Part shown: piece after piece, positions 35,471 to 45,125 of the stretch
How the letters are laid out: the number at the start of each line of letters is the position of its first letter
Position numbering within the stretch: the first letter of the stretch is position 1
Assembly: GCA_001600055.1 (NCBI GenBank)
Contig: BCIV01000019.1
Location: 372,001-436,000 of the forward strand
Direction: 5' to 3'
Length of the DNA: 64,000 bases
Source: Filobasidium wieringae
Taxonomy: Eukaryota; Basidiomycota; Tremellomycetes; Filobasidiales; Filobasidiaceae
Translations under genes and position numbers: made by a program
Notes under the pieces: generated by a model
The model's database searches: none
What the model saw: only the letters and a program-made list of their open reading frames with translations
Told to the model about the DNA's origin: nothing

Positions 35471-37154
35471 TCAAACCCATTGACGAAGTTGTAAATATTG
35501 TTGATAGTCAAACAAGCCATCATCCGTCTCATCCGTGTGCTGAAATAGCGGTGGGAAGAGTTGTGAAAGGGTCTCGCGAAAGTGTGTTTGCTGCAGTAGA
35601 TTGGGTAGAAGGGAATGGCACCGTTCAACTTGAACAAACGGGTCTGTAGGCAGAGGTTGTCGATCTTGATCTGCAGGTTGTTGATCAGAAGGCCAATGTA
35701 TGGTTTGTTGCATGTGTTCTTCGTCCTCGATGATGTTGTGTCCTTGCGGTTGCAGTGGAAAGAGGTCGATATTCATACCAGCACGCTGAGCACGCAGGAT
35801 ACCATCGTGCCATCTCTTGTAAGGACTCCATCCACGATTGCCTCGAGTTGAACTCCAATGCCGGTTGGTAGACGCTACATGTGTGGCAATGGTAGCGTTG
35901 AGAAGACCCATGAAGCAGTGATGCAAGCAAAATATGTCGATAGGGTCGTCAGGATCCAGTTCCAAATGAATTTCTAGGTGTGCGAACGTTCTGGAGTATT
36001 TTTGGGTGAATTTCTCTCCCGCTTCCTTCCACTGCCGCTCAATAGGTGTGTTACTGGTCGATTTGCCTCGGATGAAAACCCGCGATTGTGACCTGCAAAG
36101 AAGAGGACACGATAAATAGACTTGATCGAGGGTATACGAAGAAGCGTACCTCGTACAGCCAGCATCTGGCTCCAAATTCCATTGTTCTCACCCCCATAGT
36201 GTGCTCGTACCCTTTGTGGCCAACCCCATTCCTGAGTCGCCTCCAAGAATAGTTGCTCAACTGTCTCTGCTCGGTTGTTGTCACCCGCATGCATGAAGAC
36301 ACAGACACGACTGTATCCATCGACCCCACCATGAATCACAAATTTCCAGCGAATGAGTTTGTGCTGACCGTCCACATGCCATAAGCTGTTGGGGAAGGGA
36401 ACCTTGTACTCTTGACGTTTGTGCATCACAGCTTTCCTTGATCGGGTACCATCAGGATCCATAGCTTGCATCATGTGGCGGACTTGTTGGCGGGTGACAG
36501 TGATGTCCTTTGACTCGAGATATCCTTGAACCATTCGTTGGCCGGTAGTGAAACGGTCGACAGTTGAGAGATAGGCTTCAATGTTCTGAGCAGATAGATC
36601 ACAAATGAGGNCTGNGCAAGGTACATCATGGACGTTGTGGTACATACAGTAGCTAGCTCATCCTCGGTAACTTGATGTTTTCGTTCTCTCCTGAGTAANG
36701 AACCGGACTCTTCTCGACGTCTTCTGATTGTATGACGGTGACAGCCAAGATGCTCAGCGATCTCTCCATCAGTGTAGTGGAGGCTGGTCATCTCTTCTAT
36801 CAATTNAATACTGATGTCAAGCTTGAAGCCACCCGTACNAAGGGGGNTTGATCTTGGTTTCCAGTTCCNAGAAGTCTGATCTAGGAGATGTTTTTGGCAG
36901 GCAACAACACGGTCCCTGAGCCCGATTGTATCCATTACATGGTTGCGGTACGGTTGTAACGGGATCTTCCCTTTGACTTGCTGTTCAAGAAACACTAGTA
37001 GACCATCGAGGGAGTGGAGGAAAGGGGGAATCAGACCAGCATTGCGATGCTGGGGGGGGAGTTCGAGCCATTCTCTCGCAGGTTGATGGACATTGGTGAC
37101 GTACTGACGTAGTTCCGTCACCAAGACTGAGATAGGATCTACTTGGACGTTCAT
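35471..37154 (-). pseudogene. integrase-core (DDE) transposase of the DNA transposon, inactivated
   Basis: Starts at 37154 (MNVQVDPISVLV). Recognisable parts are a helical N-terminal domain, a helix-turn-helix (YTDGEIAEHLGCHRHTIRRR), and a core domain with LWHVDGQHKLIRWKFVIHGG carrying catalytic Asp 1, DGYSRVCVF, RVRAHYGGEN where Asp 2 is expected, and NTPIERQW carrying the Glu. In this family the second motif reads R-x-D-x-GGEN; here His (codon at 36199-36201) replaces Asp, a single-base change. Beyond an intron (donor near 36148), the frame AVRG-HNRG must shift by one base near 36073-36079 to continue as FIRGKSTSNTPIERQW. Seven N bases fall in the 5' half. The mutations together should abolish activity. 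Confidence 0.8.
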
Positions 37155-37210
37155 TGCTGATGGAGAAGATAGGTATGAATGGCTAACATTCACATGATGT
37201 TAAGGCTTAA

Positions 37211-37389
37211 TTAAGGATAAAGTTAAGAAAAGTCGACATTGACCGTACAATGTTAAGTTAACAAAAGTCGGAACTCCGGTCAGTCATAACAATAAGCATT
37301 TGTGTTGAGAAAAAAAAAAGTTGTGCCCTGGCAATATTTGACTTTTTTACACTCGCGCCAAAAAAAAAATAAAAAATCGCTTGGTACAA
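37211..37389 (-). repeat. right terminal inverted repeat of the DNA transposon
   Basis: Reverse complement of the left repeat, slightly longer (179 versus 170 bases) because of indels in the AT-rich part. The tip is tcgcttggtacaa, ending at 37389. Confidence 0.85.
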
Positions 37390-37501
37390 CTGGCGCAGCA
37401 TACCCGGTGAGACAGCTCTTCTCTCTTTACTGTCTCGAAGGTCCTTCGGAACAGCTTGGACCGAGTTATCTCTCTCGAAACGGGAGGAACCTTAAGACCG
37501 C
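37390..37501. other. 112-base sequence between the two mobile elements
   Basis: Belongs to neither the right inverted repeat nor the 5' LTR. It has no counterpart next to the 3' LTR and no visible open frame. It is either a scrap of host sequence separating two insertions or part of an older element. Confidence 0.5.
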
Positions 37502-38123
37502 TGTGGTGAGCTGGACGAACAGGACTACTATCGGACACCCTAGGACCGATCCGCGGTACACCTTTTAGAAATCTTCGCCCCTCCGCTTCGCTACCGACCA
37601 CTTCTTCTCCGTGTTTCATCGGCCTATTGCGATGGCTACGCTTTGAGTATACGTTTGATCAAACTCTTTTCTTTCTTCATCACCTTTTACACAGCGAGCT
37701 CAGTCTTGCGACGGATCGCTTAGTCGCCTCCGGTCTTTTTAGAATTCCCCTTAGTATAGTATAAATACAAGACTGATCCGAAGCGATTAGCGAAGTTGTA
37801 CGACTTAGGAGAGGCAAGCAAGGAAGAGCTCAAAGAGGAACGAGACCTTACTTCACATCACATTCATTTTACCTACGCCTTTATCCTTCATCTGGACTAG
37901 TACCCATAGAGTGGTACCACGTCTTCGACTCAATACTAGAAGGGCGTCACCGGGGAGTCTAAAGAGTAGACTCAGCTCGTACTGATAGCTAGCCGGACAG
38001 TATCCAAAGTGGAGATAGTTGTTGATCGATTTAGTTTCTTTGTTTTAGTGTTTCGCCAATAGTCTCTAGTAGAACTAGACATAGCCCACCGTTAAGCCAC
38101 CACCACTCCCCACTTACACCACA
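37502..38123 (+). repeat. 5' LTR
   Basis: 622 bases, bounded by the inverted heptamers TGTGGTG and CACCACA. It contains TATAAATA at 37760-37767, a likely promoter. It aligns over its whole length to 47267-47895, with differences including a short indel after acacctttt. Confidence 0.95.
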
Positions 38124-38128
38124 AATTC

Positions 38129-38152
38129 TGGCGACCCCGTTGTGATTCAAAC
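38129..38152 (+). other. primer-binding site of the LTR retrotransposon
   Basis: Five bases after the LTR comes TGGCGACCCCGTTGTGATTC plus four more bases. Its reverse complement ends in CCA and fits tRNA positions 53-76: T54, T55, A58 and C61 in place, a five-base T-stem strand, a seven-base acceptor strand and discriminator G73. Position 56 reads T instead of the usual C. The identity of the tRNA cannot be told. Confidence 0.8.
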
Positions 38153-38268
38153 TTACAAGTTCTACAAGGAAACCGAGATTGCAGGTTCCAAGAGCTAGCC
38201 GAAGCCGCAAGGTCAAGAAGGACCTACCTATATACGATTATACTACGAGGAGATAACGAGATACGCAG

Positions 38269-40911
38269 ATGTCTGGAAATACCACGAACCCCACCCTATC
38301 AGGGACAGCCGAAAAGAGTACGGAGATTGCTCGTCGGACTGGAATGCTCCCTGCCTTAGGAAAACAAGGTTCACCGATGCTGTACGAAGGGACAGAATTC
38401 GAGGATGTAGAAGAATGGCTCGACGACTTCGATGCCCTTTGTGACGGATACTCGGTCAGCGATGAAGACAAGTGCCGGATAGTCACTAGATACGTTTCCC
38501 ACTCGGTCAGGGTGTCCATCAAAAGCATGCCCGGATACGACGAGAAAGAATGGGACACGATGCGAGATGAGATGATACGCTCTTACCAGTCCACCGCTCT
38601 AAGGATTATGTGGACTATCGACAACCTCCGAGATGTAGCGAAAACCGCAGCCGATCTACCAATGATCAGGCCTGGCGACTTTGAGGCTTATCTAAGGGAG
38701 TTCCGGTCTATATCCCACTACCTTAAGAGTAAAGGGAAACTATCCGAGGACACCTTAGACAGGACATTCTGGGCCGGGTTCCCGGAACCAATCAAGGACA
38801 AAATGGTCGGAGCCATGTACCGGATTTCTCCTAGGGAGAAGGCGTTCACCGATTCCTCGGTACCGTATACGTTCGCCACTCAGTTAAAGGCAGCGCGAAT
38901 GATTTTCGATGCGTCGAGCTTTGACGCTAGGGAGAGGTTCAGGATCACCGATCGAGAAATTCAAGTGGAGAGAGACCTAGTCTACAAGGTTCAGGACGTT
39001 CAAGACGGACTCCGTGCGAAAGGGCACCGCCTACCTCAGTCAGAGATACTAGATCTGAGGAAGGAAGCGGAAGGACGAGCAGCTCGAAAGGAACTACCGG
39101 TCGATAACCGGGTCAGAGGGATCCTAAAGGTACCCAAGAATACGACGGTTGACAACGAATTGGAATTGATCACCAGGAAGTTGAACGAGATGGACATCAA
39201 CTCCGTCGCCTACTTTGCCTCTTACACCGCGGCAATACGAGAAGGATACCCTATCGAGATGAGAGTGCAGAGGCCGACTTGGGGGACGGATAGAATTCCC
39301 CACGCTCAAACCTACTCAAACGCCGCACCACCTCACTTACCTCCCATACGACAGAGGCCAGGGTATACGAACAACTTCGAGGACCGAAAGTGTATTTGGT
39401 GTCACACCCCAGGACATATCCTGCGCAATTGTCCGTTCGCTGCTGAACAAGCCGCGAGGGGGATAGTAAAGAGAGAGGGGAACAGTTATGTTTTCCCGGA
39501 CGGTTCTAAAGTTCAGGGAGCCTATGGAGAAAAGTTAGCGACGGTAGCAGCTCTTAAGCATCATGAGAGGACGGCCGCACAAACCAACCATGCCGGGATT
39601 TACGATGACCAAGAGGACGGGTACCTCCCGGAGGAAAAGTGGTATGAAAACACTTATCCAAGCGAGGAGTACAACCAATGTTCGATCGAGGAGTATGAAC
39701 CAGATGAGGAGTACTACGATCCAGAGCAGGAAGAGCACCGGATTGGAGTAACCAGTAGTTACGAGGACTGGGAGCGAGAGGAGTACGACAGGAGTCATGC
39801 GGCGTATACACCCGAGAAACCTATGCCCAAGAGGAGCACAGGGTTCGTACCGCTGCCTAGGAGCGGAGAACGCGGTTATAGGGACAAATTGACAAGGTTC
39901 CAGGAGCCAAAGGGACCTACGACTTGGCCCAATAATATCCGACCCGGTCGGGAATGGAGGAACAATGATAGAGAGCCAGATACCTCTTACCCTCGAAGAG
40001 AGCCCTCGACCAGACCACCGGATATCAAGGGATTCGAAGATGTTCCTATGCCAGAGCATAAGGAGGAGAGTCGAAGAAAGGAGAAACCCTCAGAGGAGAA
40101 GCCCTCGGCGATCAAGGATCAGGGTAGTCGTTTCACCCGCAAGACTGAATATGCTAGTGAAACCGACGCATATAAAGTTATTGACGGGGTTCTCAGTACG
40201 AAGATGCCCATGAATCTTTCGATTAAGGAACTACTCAGCCTGTCTCCATTAGCCAGCTCTATGATCAGTGCGGGGACAAGGGTGAAGATGATTCCGGTTA
40301 ACGACAAGCCCGGAGGAGCCAAGGTCTCCCATACGGAATACTTCGATGAGGTGGAAACCTATCACGGAGCAGCGAATGATGAAGATAGAGAAGGACCCCC
40401 TCCAGGACTGCGAAAATCAAAACGGCAGACCCTTATCTTATTTCCCGGAACGATTGGAGGGAATCCCGTAGATTTCATGATAGATACCGGAAGCGAGATA
40501 GATGTCTGTCCTATGTCGATCTTCAAGAGATTCAACCCCCCGGTACCTATCTCCACAACAGAGCGACGCTGGCTGAAGGGAATGAATGGACCCATGCAAA
40601 GGATGAGAGGCCAGATGAAAGGAGTAGAACTCAATATCGGAGGCCTCACGTTGACGACTGATATCCATCTACACGATGAAGGACCTAGATTCGTCATCTT
40701 AGGAATGCCGTTTCTGACGAAAGCACGGTTCGAACACTTCTGGGACAGAAAGGGTCGCGGACATGTCCGACTACACTCTCGAGGTGAGAGGATAGAAATC
40801 CCTCATGGCAGCTGGATAGATGAGTCAGAGGACCGGACTGATGTCAACCATGGAGAGATCCGGAACCGGGAGAGGAAGCGAGAGAGGCCTCCCCACCTGA
40901 AGGATTTTTAG
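38269..40911 (+). CDS. Gag polyprotein with zinc knuckle and C-terminal aspartic protease
   Basis: 880 residues from ATG 38269. The N-terminal half is a helical capsid-like domain (EDVEEWLDDFDALCDGY to about residue 230, the common Ty3/gypsy Gag pattern). A zinc knuckle CIWCHTPGHILRNC (C-X2-C-X4-H-X4-C) lies near residue 378 and should bind genomic RNA. A long acidic, Tyr/Glu-rich linker follows, then the retropepsin domain with the active site DFMIDTGSEIDVCP and VILGMPFLTKA near the end. The protease is thus in the gag frame rather than in pol. The stop TAG at 40909-40911 follows five T's; the pol frame overlaps the end by 70 bases in the -1 frame. Confidence 0.95.
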   Translation: MSGNTTNPTLSGTAEKSTEIARRTGMLPALGKQGSPMLYEGTEFEDVEEWLDDFDALCDGYSVSDEDKCRIVTRYVSHSVRVSIKSMPGYDEKEWDTMRDEMIRSYQSTALRIMWTIDNLRDVAKTAADLPMIRPGDFEAYLREFRSISHYLKSKGKLSEDTLDRTFWAGFPEPIKDKMVGAMYRISPREKAFTDSSVPYTFATQLKAARMIFDASSFDARERFRITDREIQVERDLVYKVQDVQDGLRAKGHRLPQSEILDLRKEAEGRAARKELPVDNRVRGILKVPKNTTVDNELELITRKLNEMDINSVAYFASYTAAIREGYPIEMRVQRPTWGTDRIPHAQTYSNAAPPHLPPIRQRPGYTNNFEDRKCIWCHTPGHILRNCPFAAEQAARGIVKREGNSYVFPDGSKVQGAYGEKLATVAALKHHERTAAQTNHAGIYDDQEDGYLPEEKWYENTYPSEEYNQCSIEEYEPDEEYYDPEQEEHRIGVTSSYEDWEREEYDRSHAAYTPEKPMPKRSTGFVPLPRSGERGYRDKLTRFQEPKGPTTWPNNIRPGREWRNNDREPDTSYPRREPSTRPPDIKGFEDVPMPEHKEESRRKEKPSEEKPSAIKDQGSRFTRKTEYASETDAYKVIDGVLSTKMPMNLSIKELLSLSPLASSMISAGTRVKMIPVNDKPGGAKVSHTEYFDEVETYHGAANDEDREGPPPGLRKSKRQTLILFPGTIGGNPVDFMIDTGSEIDVCPMSIFKRFNPPVPISTTERRWLKGMNGPMQRMRGQMKGVELNIGGLTLTTDIHLHDEGPRFVILGMPFLTKARFEHFWDRKGRGHVRLHSRGERIEIPHGSWIDESEDRTDVNHGEIRNRERKRERPPHLKDF
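40842..40911 (+). other. gag-pol overlap with candidate -1 frameshift site
   Basis: The pol frame is open from 40842 (after a TGA at 40839-40841), has no ATG near its start, and is -1 relative to gag. At the gag end the codons are GAT TTT TAG with T at 40905-40909. A tRNA-Phe on TTT (906-908), waiting at the stop codon, can slip back one base onto TTT (905-907) and continue into pol. This is inferred; no classic X XXY YYZ heptamer in gag phase was found in the overlap. Confidence 0.55.
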
Positions 40912-43900
40912 AGGACGGTTGGCTTGTGAACGCAGCCTACAAGCCAGTCGATAAAAAGAAGAGGGCTGTCGGAGGAACCGTGCCAGCAGAAGCGCTGACG
41001 GTCGGAAAATTTAGAAGGCCGAGTATACTACTGCAAGACTTACCCATTTTACCGACCAGAGTCGAAAAACTGGAATTCGGCGAGAGACTAACGGAAGAGA
41101 GATGGAAAGAGGTTGTCAAGGAAAGCCTCCTGAATGAGGAGGAAGCGAAGATAGCAAACTGGATTCTGCTCCAGAACGAGAAAAGTCTTTCCTGGAACGA
41201 CGAAGAGAAGGGAATGTTCAAAGAGGAATATATACCACCATACAAGATTCCCACAATAGAACATGTACCATGGAGAGAAAAGCCGATCCCAATGCCTCCT
41301 GCCGCCGCGGAAGAAATCACTGCGAAGATCAGAGATAAAATAAAGGCAGGTGTTTACGAACCTTCTCAGGGATCGTATTCAAGCTCCATATTTGTGGTAA
41401 AGAAGACAGATGGAAGCTATCGGTTCGTGCATAACATGCAGACTCTGAACTCCATCACGGTGAGAGACAATGCTCTGCCCCCTTTACTGGAGGACTATGT
41501 GGAACGTTTCGCAGGACTATCCTGCGTAGGATTACTCGACTTATACGACGGATACGGACAATACCCTCTGCATGAGGACAGCCGAGATCTAACAGCTTTC
41601 CAGACGGCTATGGGGCCGATGAGGCTGACGACAGTGCCCCAAGGAGCTTCCAACTCGGTTGGAGTATTTCAAAGGGCCATGAACTTCATCATTAACGATG
41701 AGTTCCCACAGACAGCGATCCCCTATATTGATGATGTGGGAATCATGGGACCTAGAACAATATACGAGAATAAAGATGGGGAACCCGAGACATTGAAAGA
41801 TAACCCGAAAGTACGAAGATACGTTTGGGAGTACCTACAGAATCTACACAAAGTCCTTTGGAAGACTGGGAAGTACGGAGCTACTTACTCGGGAAAGAAG
41901 ATTAGATTGTGTGACGAAGTCCTCACAATCGTCGGGTTCGCATGTTCCTATTTCGGGAGGAGGCCGACTGAAACATCGATGGAAAAGGTGACCAGCTGGC
42001 CAAGGTGCCGAAGCGTCAAGGAGGTACGAGGATTCCTAGGGACCGTAGGACCGGCCAGACTCTGGATCAAGGACTATGCTAAGCTCATCCGCCCTTTAAC
42101 GAGGTTGACCGCCGGAAACGTGCAGGATAAGGACTTTGTCTGGACGCCCGAAGCCGACAAAGCCTTTCAAGACGCAAAGGTAGCGGTATCCAAGAGTGGT
42201 TGGCTGAGGCCGATCAACTATAAATCGAAAGATCAGGTCTACCTCGCAGTGGACTCGAGTCATATTGCTGCCGGGTGGGAGCTCGGCCAGGACTTTGAAG
42301 GAAAACGTAGACCTGCTAGATTTGGCAGCATGTGCTTCGATGAAAGACAAGGACGGTATTCTCAATCAAAGCTAGAGCTTTTTGGGGTCTGTAAGGCACT
42401 CAAAGCGTGCGCCGGATGGCTCTATGATCGACCTTTTAGGCTCGAAGTGGACGCCCTTTACTTAAAACAGATGATCAACGCGCCGGAACTGCCGAATTCA
42501 GCAATGACGCGGTGGTTATGGTTCATACACAAGTTTGACTTCGAAATCGTACACGTCCCAGCGACTAAGCATACGGTCGTAGACGGACTGTCAAGGAGAC
42601 AACCTACGCAGGAAGAAAGAAACGACGAGGAAGACACAGAAGAATGGCTAGACCGATTATGCGGGCATATAGAAGCCGGAATTGAGGACGAAATCGGACA
42701 AGAAATCGACCGAGTGTACCTCATGGAGGGACTTTATGATGAGGAATGGGAACCTTTAGGAAGATACCTCGAACATCAGAACCTAGAGGGACTCAACAAA
42801 CGACAGCAAGACAGGATAAAAGCGAAATCCTTGTTTTACTTCATTCGGAATGGTAAGATCTACCGACGAGTGAAGAACGAAATGCCAAAAGAAGTTATAG
42901 GAACGAACGAGCGCAGACTCAGAATCCTAAAAGAAGCCCACGAAGAGGGAGGACACAAAGGTGCCTTATCCCTGAAACATCGGGTCGGATTACGTTTCTA
43001 CTGGCCTAAACTGACTAAAGACGTTAGACAATATGTCCAGAGTTGTGACCTTTGTCAAAAACGCGATACTCGCCGGTTTGAAGAAGAAAACAAATCGACT
43101 TACCCCTCAGACATAGGACAGATCTGGGGAATTGACTTAGTGGTAATGCCCCCGAGCCAGGGATATCGCTACATCATCATTGCTCGAGAAGATGTCTCTA
43201 AATGGGTCGAAGCTAAGCCCATTCGGAAGAAGGAAGCAAGAATAGTCGCGAAGTTTATTTCCGATCACATCATTACTCGATTTGGCTATATCAGACGACT
43301 GAAGAGCGATCAAGGATCCGAATTCATGCAGGAAGTTAAAAAGGAGCTCGAGAAGTTCCGTATCAAGCATGTGATCACTAGTGGCTATCACCCTCAGGCA
43401 AACGGGGTAGTGGAAAGAGGAAACGGACCATTCAAGGAAGCGCTGTATCGGCTGGCCCACGACTATGGAGACAAATGGCCAGACATAGTCAATTTCGCTT
43501 CATGGGCAGAAAGGACGACTTACTCGAGGACTACCGGTTTCACCCCTTATCGACTCATGATGGGACAGGACTGTGTACTACCCTTCGATTTAGAAGAAGC
43601 TACATTCCTAGTGCGGGGATACAAAGATAACTGCACTCATGCCGAGCTTTTGGCTCATCGAATCAGGCAATTACAACGTAGATCTGTAGATGTCGATCTA
43701 GCTAGGGAGCGACTAGCACTCTCTAGACAAATATCCGTTCGGGATCACAACCTTCGATATGACCGACGAATGACGGAACCTTACAAGGCAGGTGATTGGG
43801 TTTTGCTCAGGGACTCGGCCCAGGACGTCACTTACCAGACTAAAGAGAAGCCCAAATGGTTTGGACCCTACGTGGTAGAGGAACGAACACCGGGAAGAGC

Positions 43901-44165
43901 TTACAGGCTCAGGGAGCTCGATGGGTCCGTAACAAGAGACTACGTTGGACACAACAGGCTCAAACCCTATTATCAACGGTCCGAGATAGATCTATTGCAA
44001 GCAGAGAAGGACGATGAAGACGGAGATGAAGAGGAAGAGGAAGAAGAATCCGAGGATCAGGATTCAACCGACGACTTAGAATGGGCAAGGGTGTTGGACG
44101 AAGAGCAGCCAACTAACTTTCCATCTCTCCCGCCCCACACGAAACGGTCAACCATTCCTATCTGA
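40842..44165 (+). CDS. Pol polyprotein: reverse transcriptase, RNase H, integrase (Ty3/gypsy order)
   Basis: The frame is open from 40842; the recognisable protein begins about 40926. Domains in order: reverse transcriptase with a DLYDGYGQYPLHEDSRDLTAF block, VPQGASNSVGVFQRAM and the catalytic YIDDVGIMG; RNase H with YLAVDSSHIAAGWELG and the end block HTVVDGLSR; integrase with the HHCC finger (HEEGGHKG ... CDLCQKRD), catalytic residues in IWGIDLV, LKSDQGSEF and NGVVERGNG, and a GPY/F module (KWFGPYVVEE). No chromodomain follows; the tail is acidic (DEDGDEEEEEEESEDQD). It has no start codon of its own and is presumably made by frameshifting from gag. All catalytic residues that I can check are present. 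Confidence 0.95.
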   Translation, partial: CQPWRDPEPGEEAREASPPEGFLEDGWLVNAAYKPVDKKKRAVGGTVPAEALTVGKFRRPSILLQDLPILPTRVEKLEFGERLTEERWKEVVKESLLNEEEAKIANWILLQNEKSLSWNDEEKGMFKEEYIPPYKIPTIEHVPWREKPIPMPPAAAEEITAKIRDKIKAGVYEPSQGSYSSSIFVVKKTDGSYRFVHNMQTLNSITVRDNALPPLLEDYVERFAGLSCVGLLDLYDGYGQYPLHEDSRDLTAFQTAMGPMRLTTVPQGASNSVGVFQRAMNFIINDEFPQTAIPYIDDVGIMGPRTIYENKDGEPETLKDNPKVRRYVWEYLQNLHKVLWKTGKYGATYSGKKIRLCDEVLTIVGFACSYFGRRPTETSMEKVTSWPRCRSVKEVRGFLGTVGPARLWIKDYAKLIRPLTRLTAGNVQDKDFVWTPEADKAFQDAKVAVSKSGWLRPINYKSKDQVYLAVDSSHIAAGWELGQDFEGKRRPARFGSMCFDERQGRYSQSKLELFGVCKALKACAGWLYDRPFRLEVDALYLKQMINAPELPNSAMTRWLWFIHKFDFEIVHVPATKHTVVDGLSRRQPTQEERNDEEDTEEWLDRLCGHIEAGIEDEIGQEIDRVYLMEGLYDEEWEPLGRYLEHQNLEGLNKRQQDRIKAKSLFYFIRNGKIYRRVKNEMPKEVIGTNERRLRILKEAHEEGGHKGALSLKHRVGLRFYWPKLTKDVRQYVQSCDLCQKRDTRRFEEENKSTYPSDIGQIWGIDLVVMPPSQGYRYIIIAREDVSKWVEAKPIRKKEARIVAKFISDHIITRFGYIRRLKSDQGSEFMQEVKKELEKFRIKHVITSGYHPQANGVVERGNGPFKEALYRLAHDYGDKWPDIVNFASWAERTTYSRTTGFTPYRLMMGQDCVLPFDLEEATFLVRGYKDNCTHAELLAHRIRQLQRRSVDVDLARERLALSRQISVRDHNLRYDRRMTEPYKAGDWVLLRDSAQDVTYQTKEKPKWFGPYVVEERTPGRAYRLRELDGSVTRDYVGHNRLKPYYQRSEIDLLQAEKDDEDGDEEEEEEESEDQDSTDDLEWARVLDEEQPTNFPSLPPHTKRSTIPI

Positions 44166-44585
44166 AGATGAAAGGAGGAATAAGAAGGGACCTTGAGGGA
44201 AGGACGATGAAAGTCAGAAGAGAGAACGAGAAAAACGGGACGACAGAGTTCCATTTACTTAATCGCAGAAACGAGATCGCGAAAGGCTGCGACAACAAGT
44301 ACTGGCCGGAGCGGGACAAGAAAGCGGAGACTCATGCATTCATATCCCAGCCGAGACAACGGGCGAACCAGCCCTGCTCAAAGAGCCCCTGGAAACAACT
44401 ATTGGGGGTTCCTCGGTTAACGAAGAACCCAGACGACATTTCAAAGGCCCATCTACGATCTAACGGTTCGGGGAGGGACCCTCTCTGCCGAAGGATGATC
44501 TGTTGCAACTCCCTGAGACTAGAAGCCGGCTCAAATCAGAATCTTTGCATTATCAAAACGCAAACATAGATAGTGGATTAAAAAC

Positions 44586-45125
44586 TCACTCCTCAGGAAG
44601 GTTGCAGACTTCACAATCCTCCTCCAGATTCTCTATTCCGAGGAATTCGACCATGGAGAGGACGAAAAAGTTGAAGAAATAGAGAGCCTCCGAATCGGCC
44701 CCAAGGATCTCCTCGAAAGACTTGCGCAGTTCGACGTAGACGGCGGCCATGATCTTAAAACTCACCGGCCCGTCATGACCCGTACAGGCGCACGTGAAAA
44801 AGGCCCGGGCCATCGCCTGGGCGAAGTGACCACAAGCGGAAGGCAGGTCGACCTCCGGGGCACTGAGGGCGGGAATTCCCGTCGGCTCCACAATGAAGTG
44901 CTCCATGACCTCCATTGCGAAAGCCACATGGTTCTAAAAACCGGGAAGGAGCAGCGGTCAGACCGGGCTATAACCTCAACAATCGGAAGAGAGAAGCGAA
45001 CTTACCGCTGATTCGAGGTCCAGGACATACGGGTGCCCGTTGACTTCGCCCTCGTATCCGTTCATGCAGGACACCAGACTGATGCGGTCCAATAGGAGCA
45101 CATCGTGTGGGTATTCGTCGTCCAT
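44586..45125 (-). CDS. antisense spliced gene inside the LTR retrotransposon, unknown function
   Basis: On the minus strand, exon 45125-45006 (MDDEYPHDVLLLDRISLVS...) is joined through a clean gtaagt...ttttag intron (45005-44934) to exon 44933-44586, giving 155 residues in phase. The protein is acidic and mostly helical, with hydrophobic stretches (MARAFFTCACTG, LYFFNFFVLSMVEF) and a Cys-containing end CEVCNLPEE. I do not recognise a family. A TATA-like CATATAAG (complement of 45209-45216) lies about 85-90 bases upstream of the start. An intron in this orientation could not have been removed from the element's own genomic RNA, which fits a gene kept as an antisense transcription unit, or one captured from the host. 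It could also be a chance frame, but intron, TATA and phase together argue against that. Confidence 0.6.

Larger units (their letters stand above)
31246..37389. mobile_element. 6.1-kb DNA transposon with long terminal inverted repeats and three genes
   Basis: The ends match as inverted repeats of about 170-180 bases (31246-31415 and 37211-37389), starting TTGTA(C/T)CAAGCGA. Inside are a plus-strand accessory gene (31472-33286) and two minus-strand genes, a coiled-coil/Cys-rich protein (33363-35177) and an integrase-core transposase (35471-37154). The transposase has the DGQHKLIRW...GGEN...IERQW pattern of the eukaryotic integrase-core family often grouped with IS3EU-like elements; that class name is my best inference. 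No clear target-site duplication is visible outside the ends. Two of the three genes are broken, so this copy should not be able to move by itself. Seven ambiguous bases (N) at 36611-36869 suggest that several copies exist in the genome and disturbed the assembly. Confidence 0.85.

Noticed and set aside
31246..37389. CRISPR array, prophage or bacterial origin for the repeats in the window
   Set aside because: Genes are spliced and all repeats are eukaryotic transposon ends, LTRs or short promoter repeats; no spaced direct-repeat array exists.
37390..37501. Possible target-site duplications at the ends of the two mobile elements
   Set aside because: Flanks of the DNA transposon (ggccgt and ctggcg) and of the LTR element (gaccgc and acgtaa) do not match.
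44168..44569. 133-codon plus-strand frame two bases after the pol stop
   Set aside because: Charged, low-order sequence without motifs; it could be read after pol termination, but nothing supports it as a gene.
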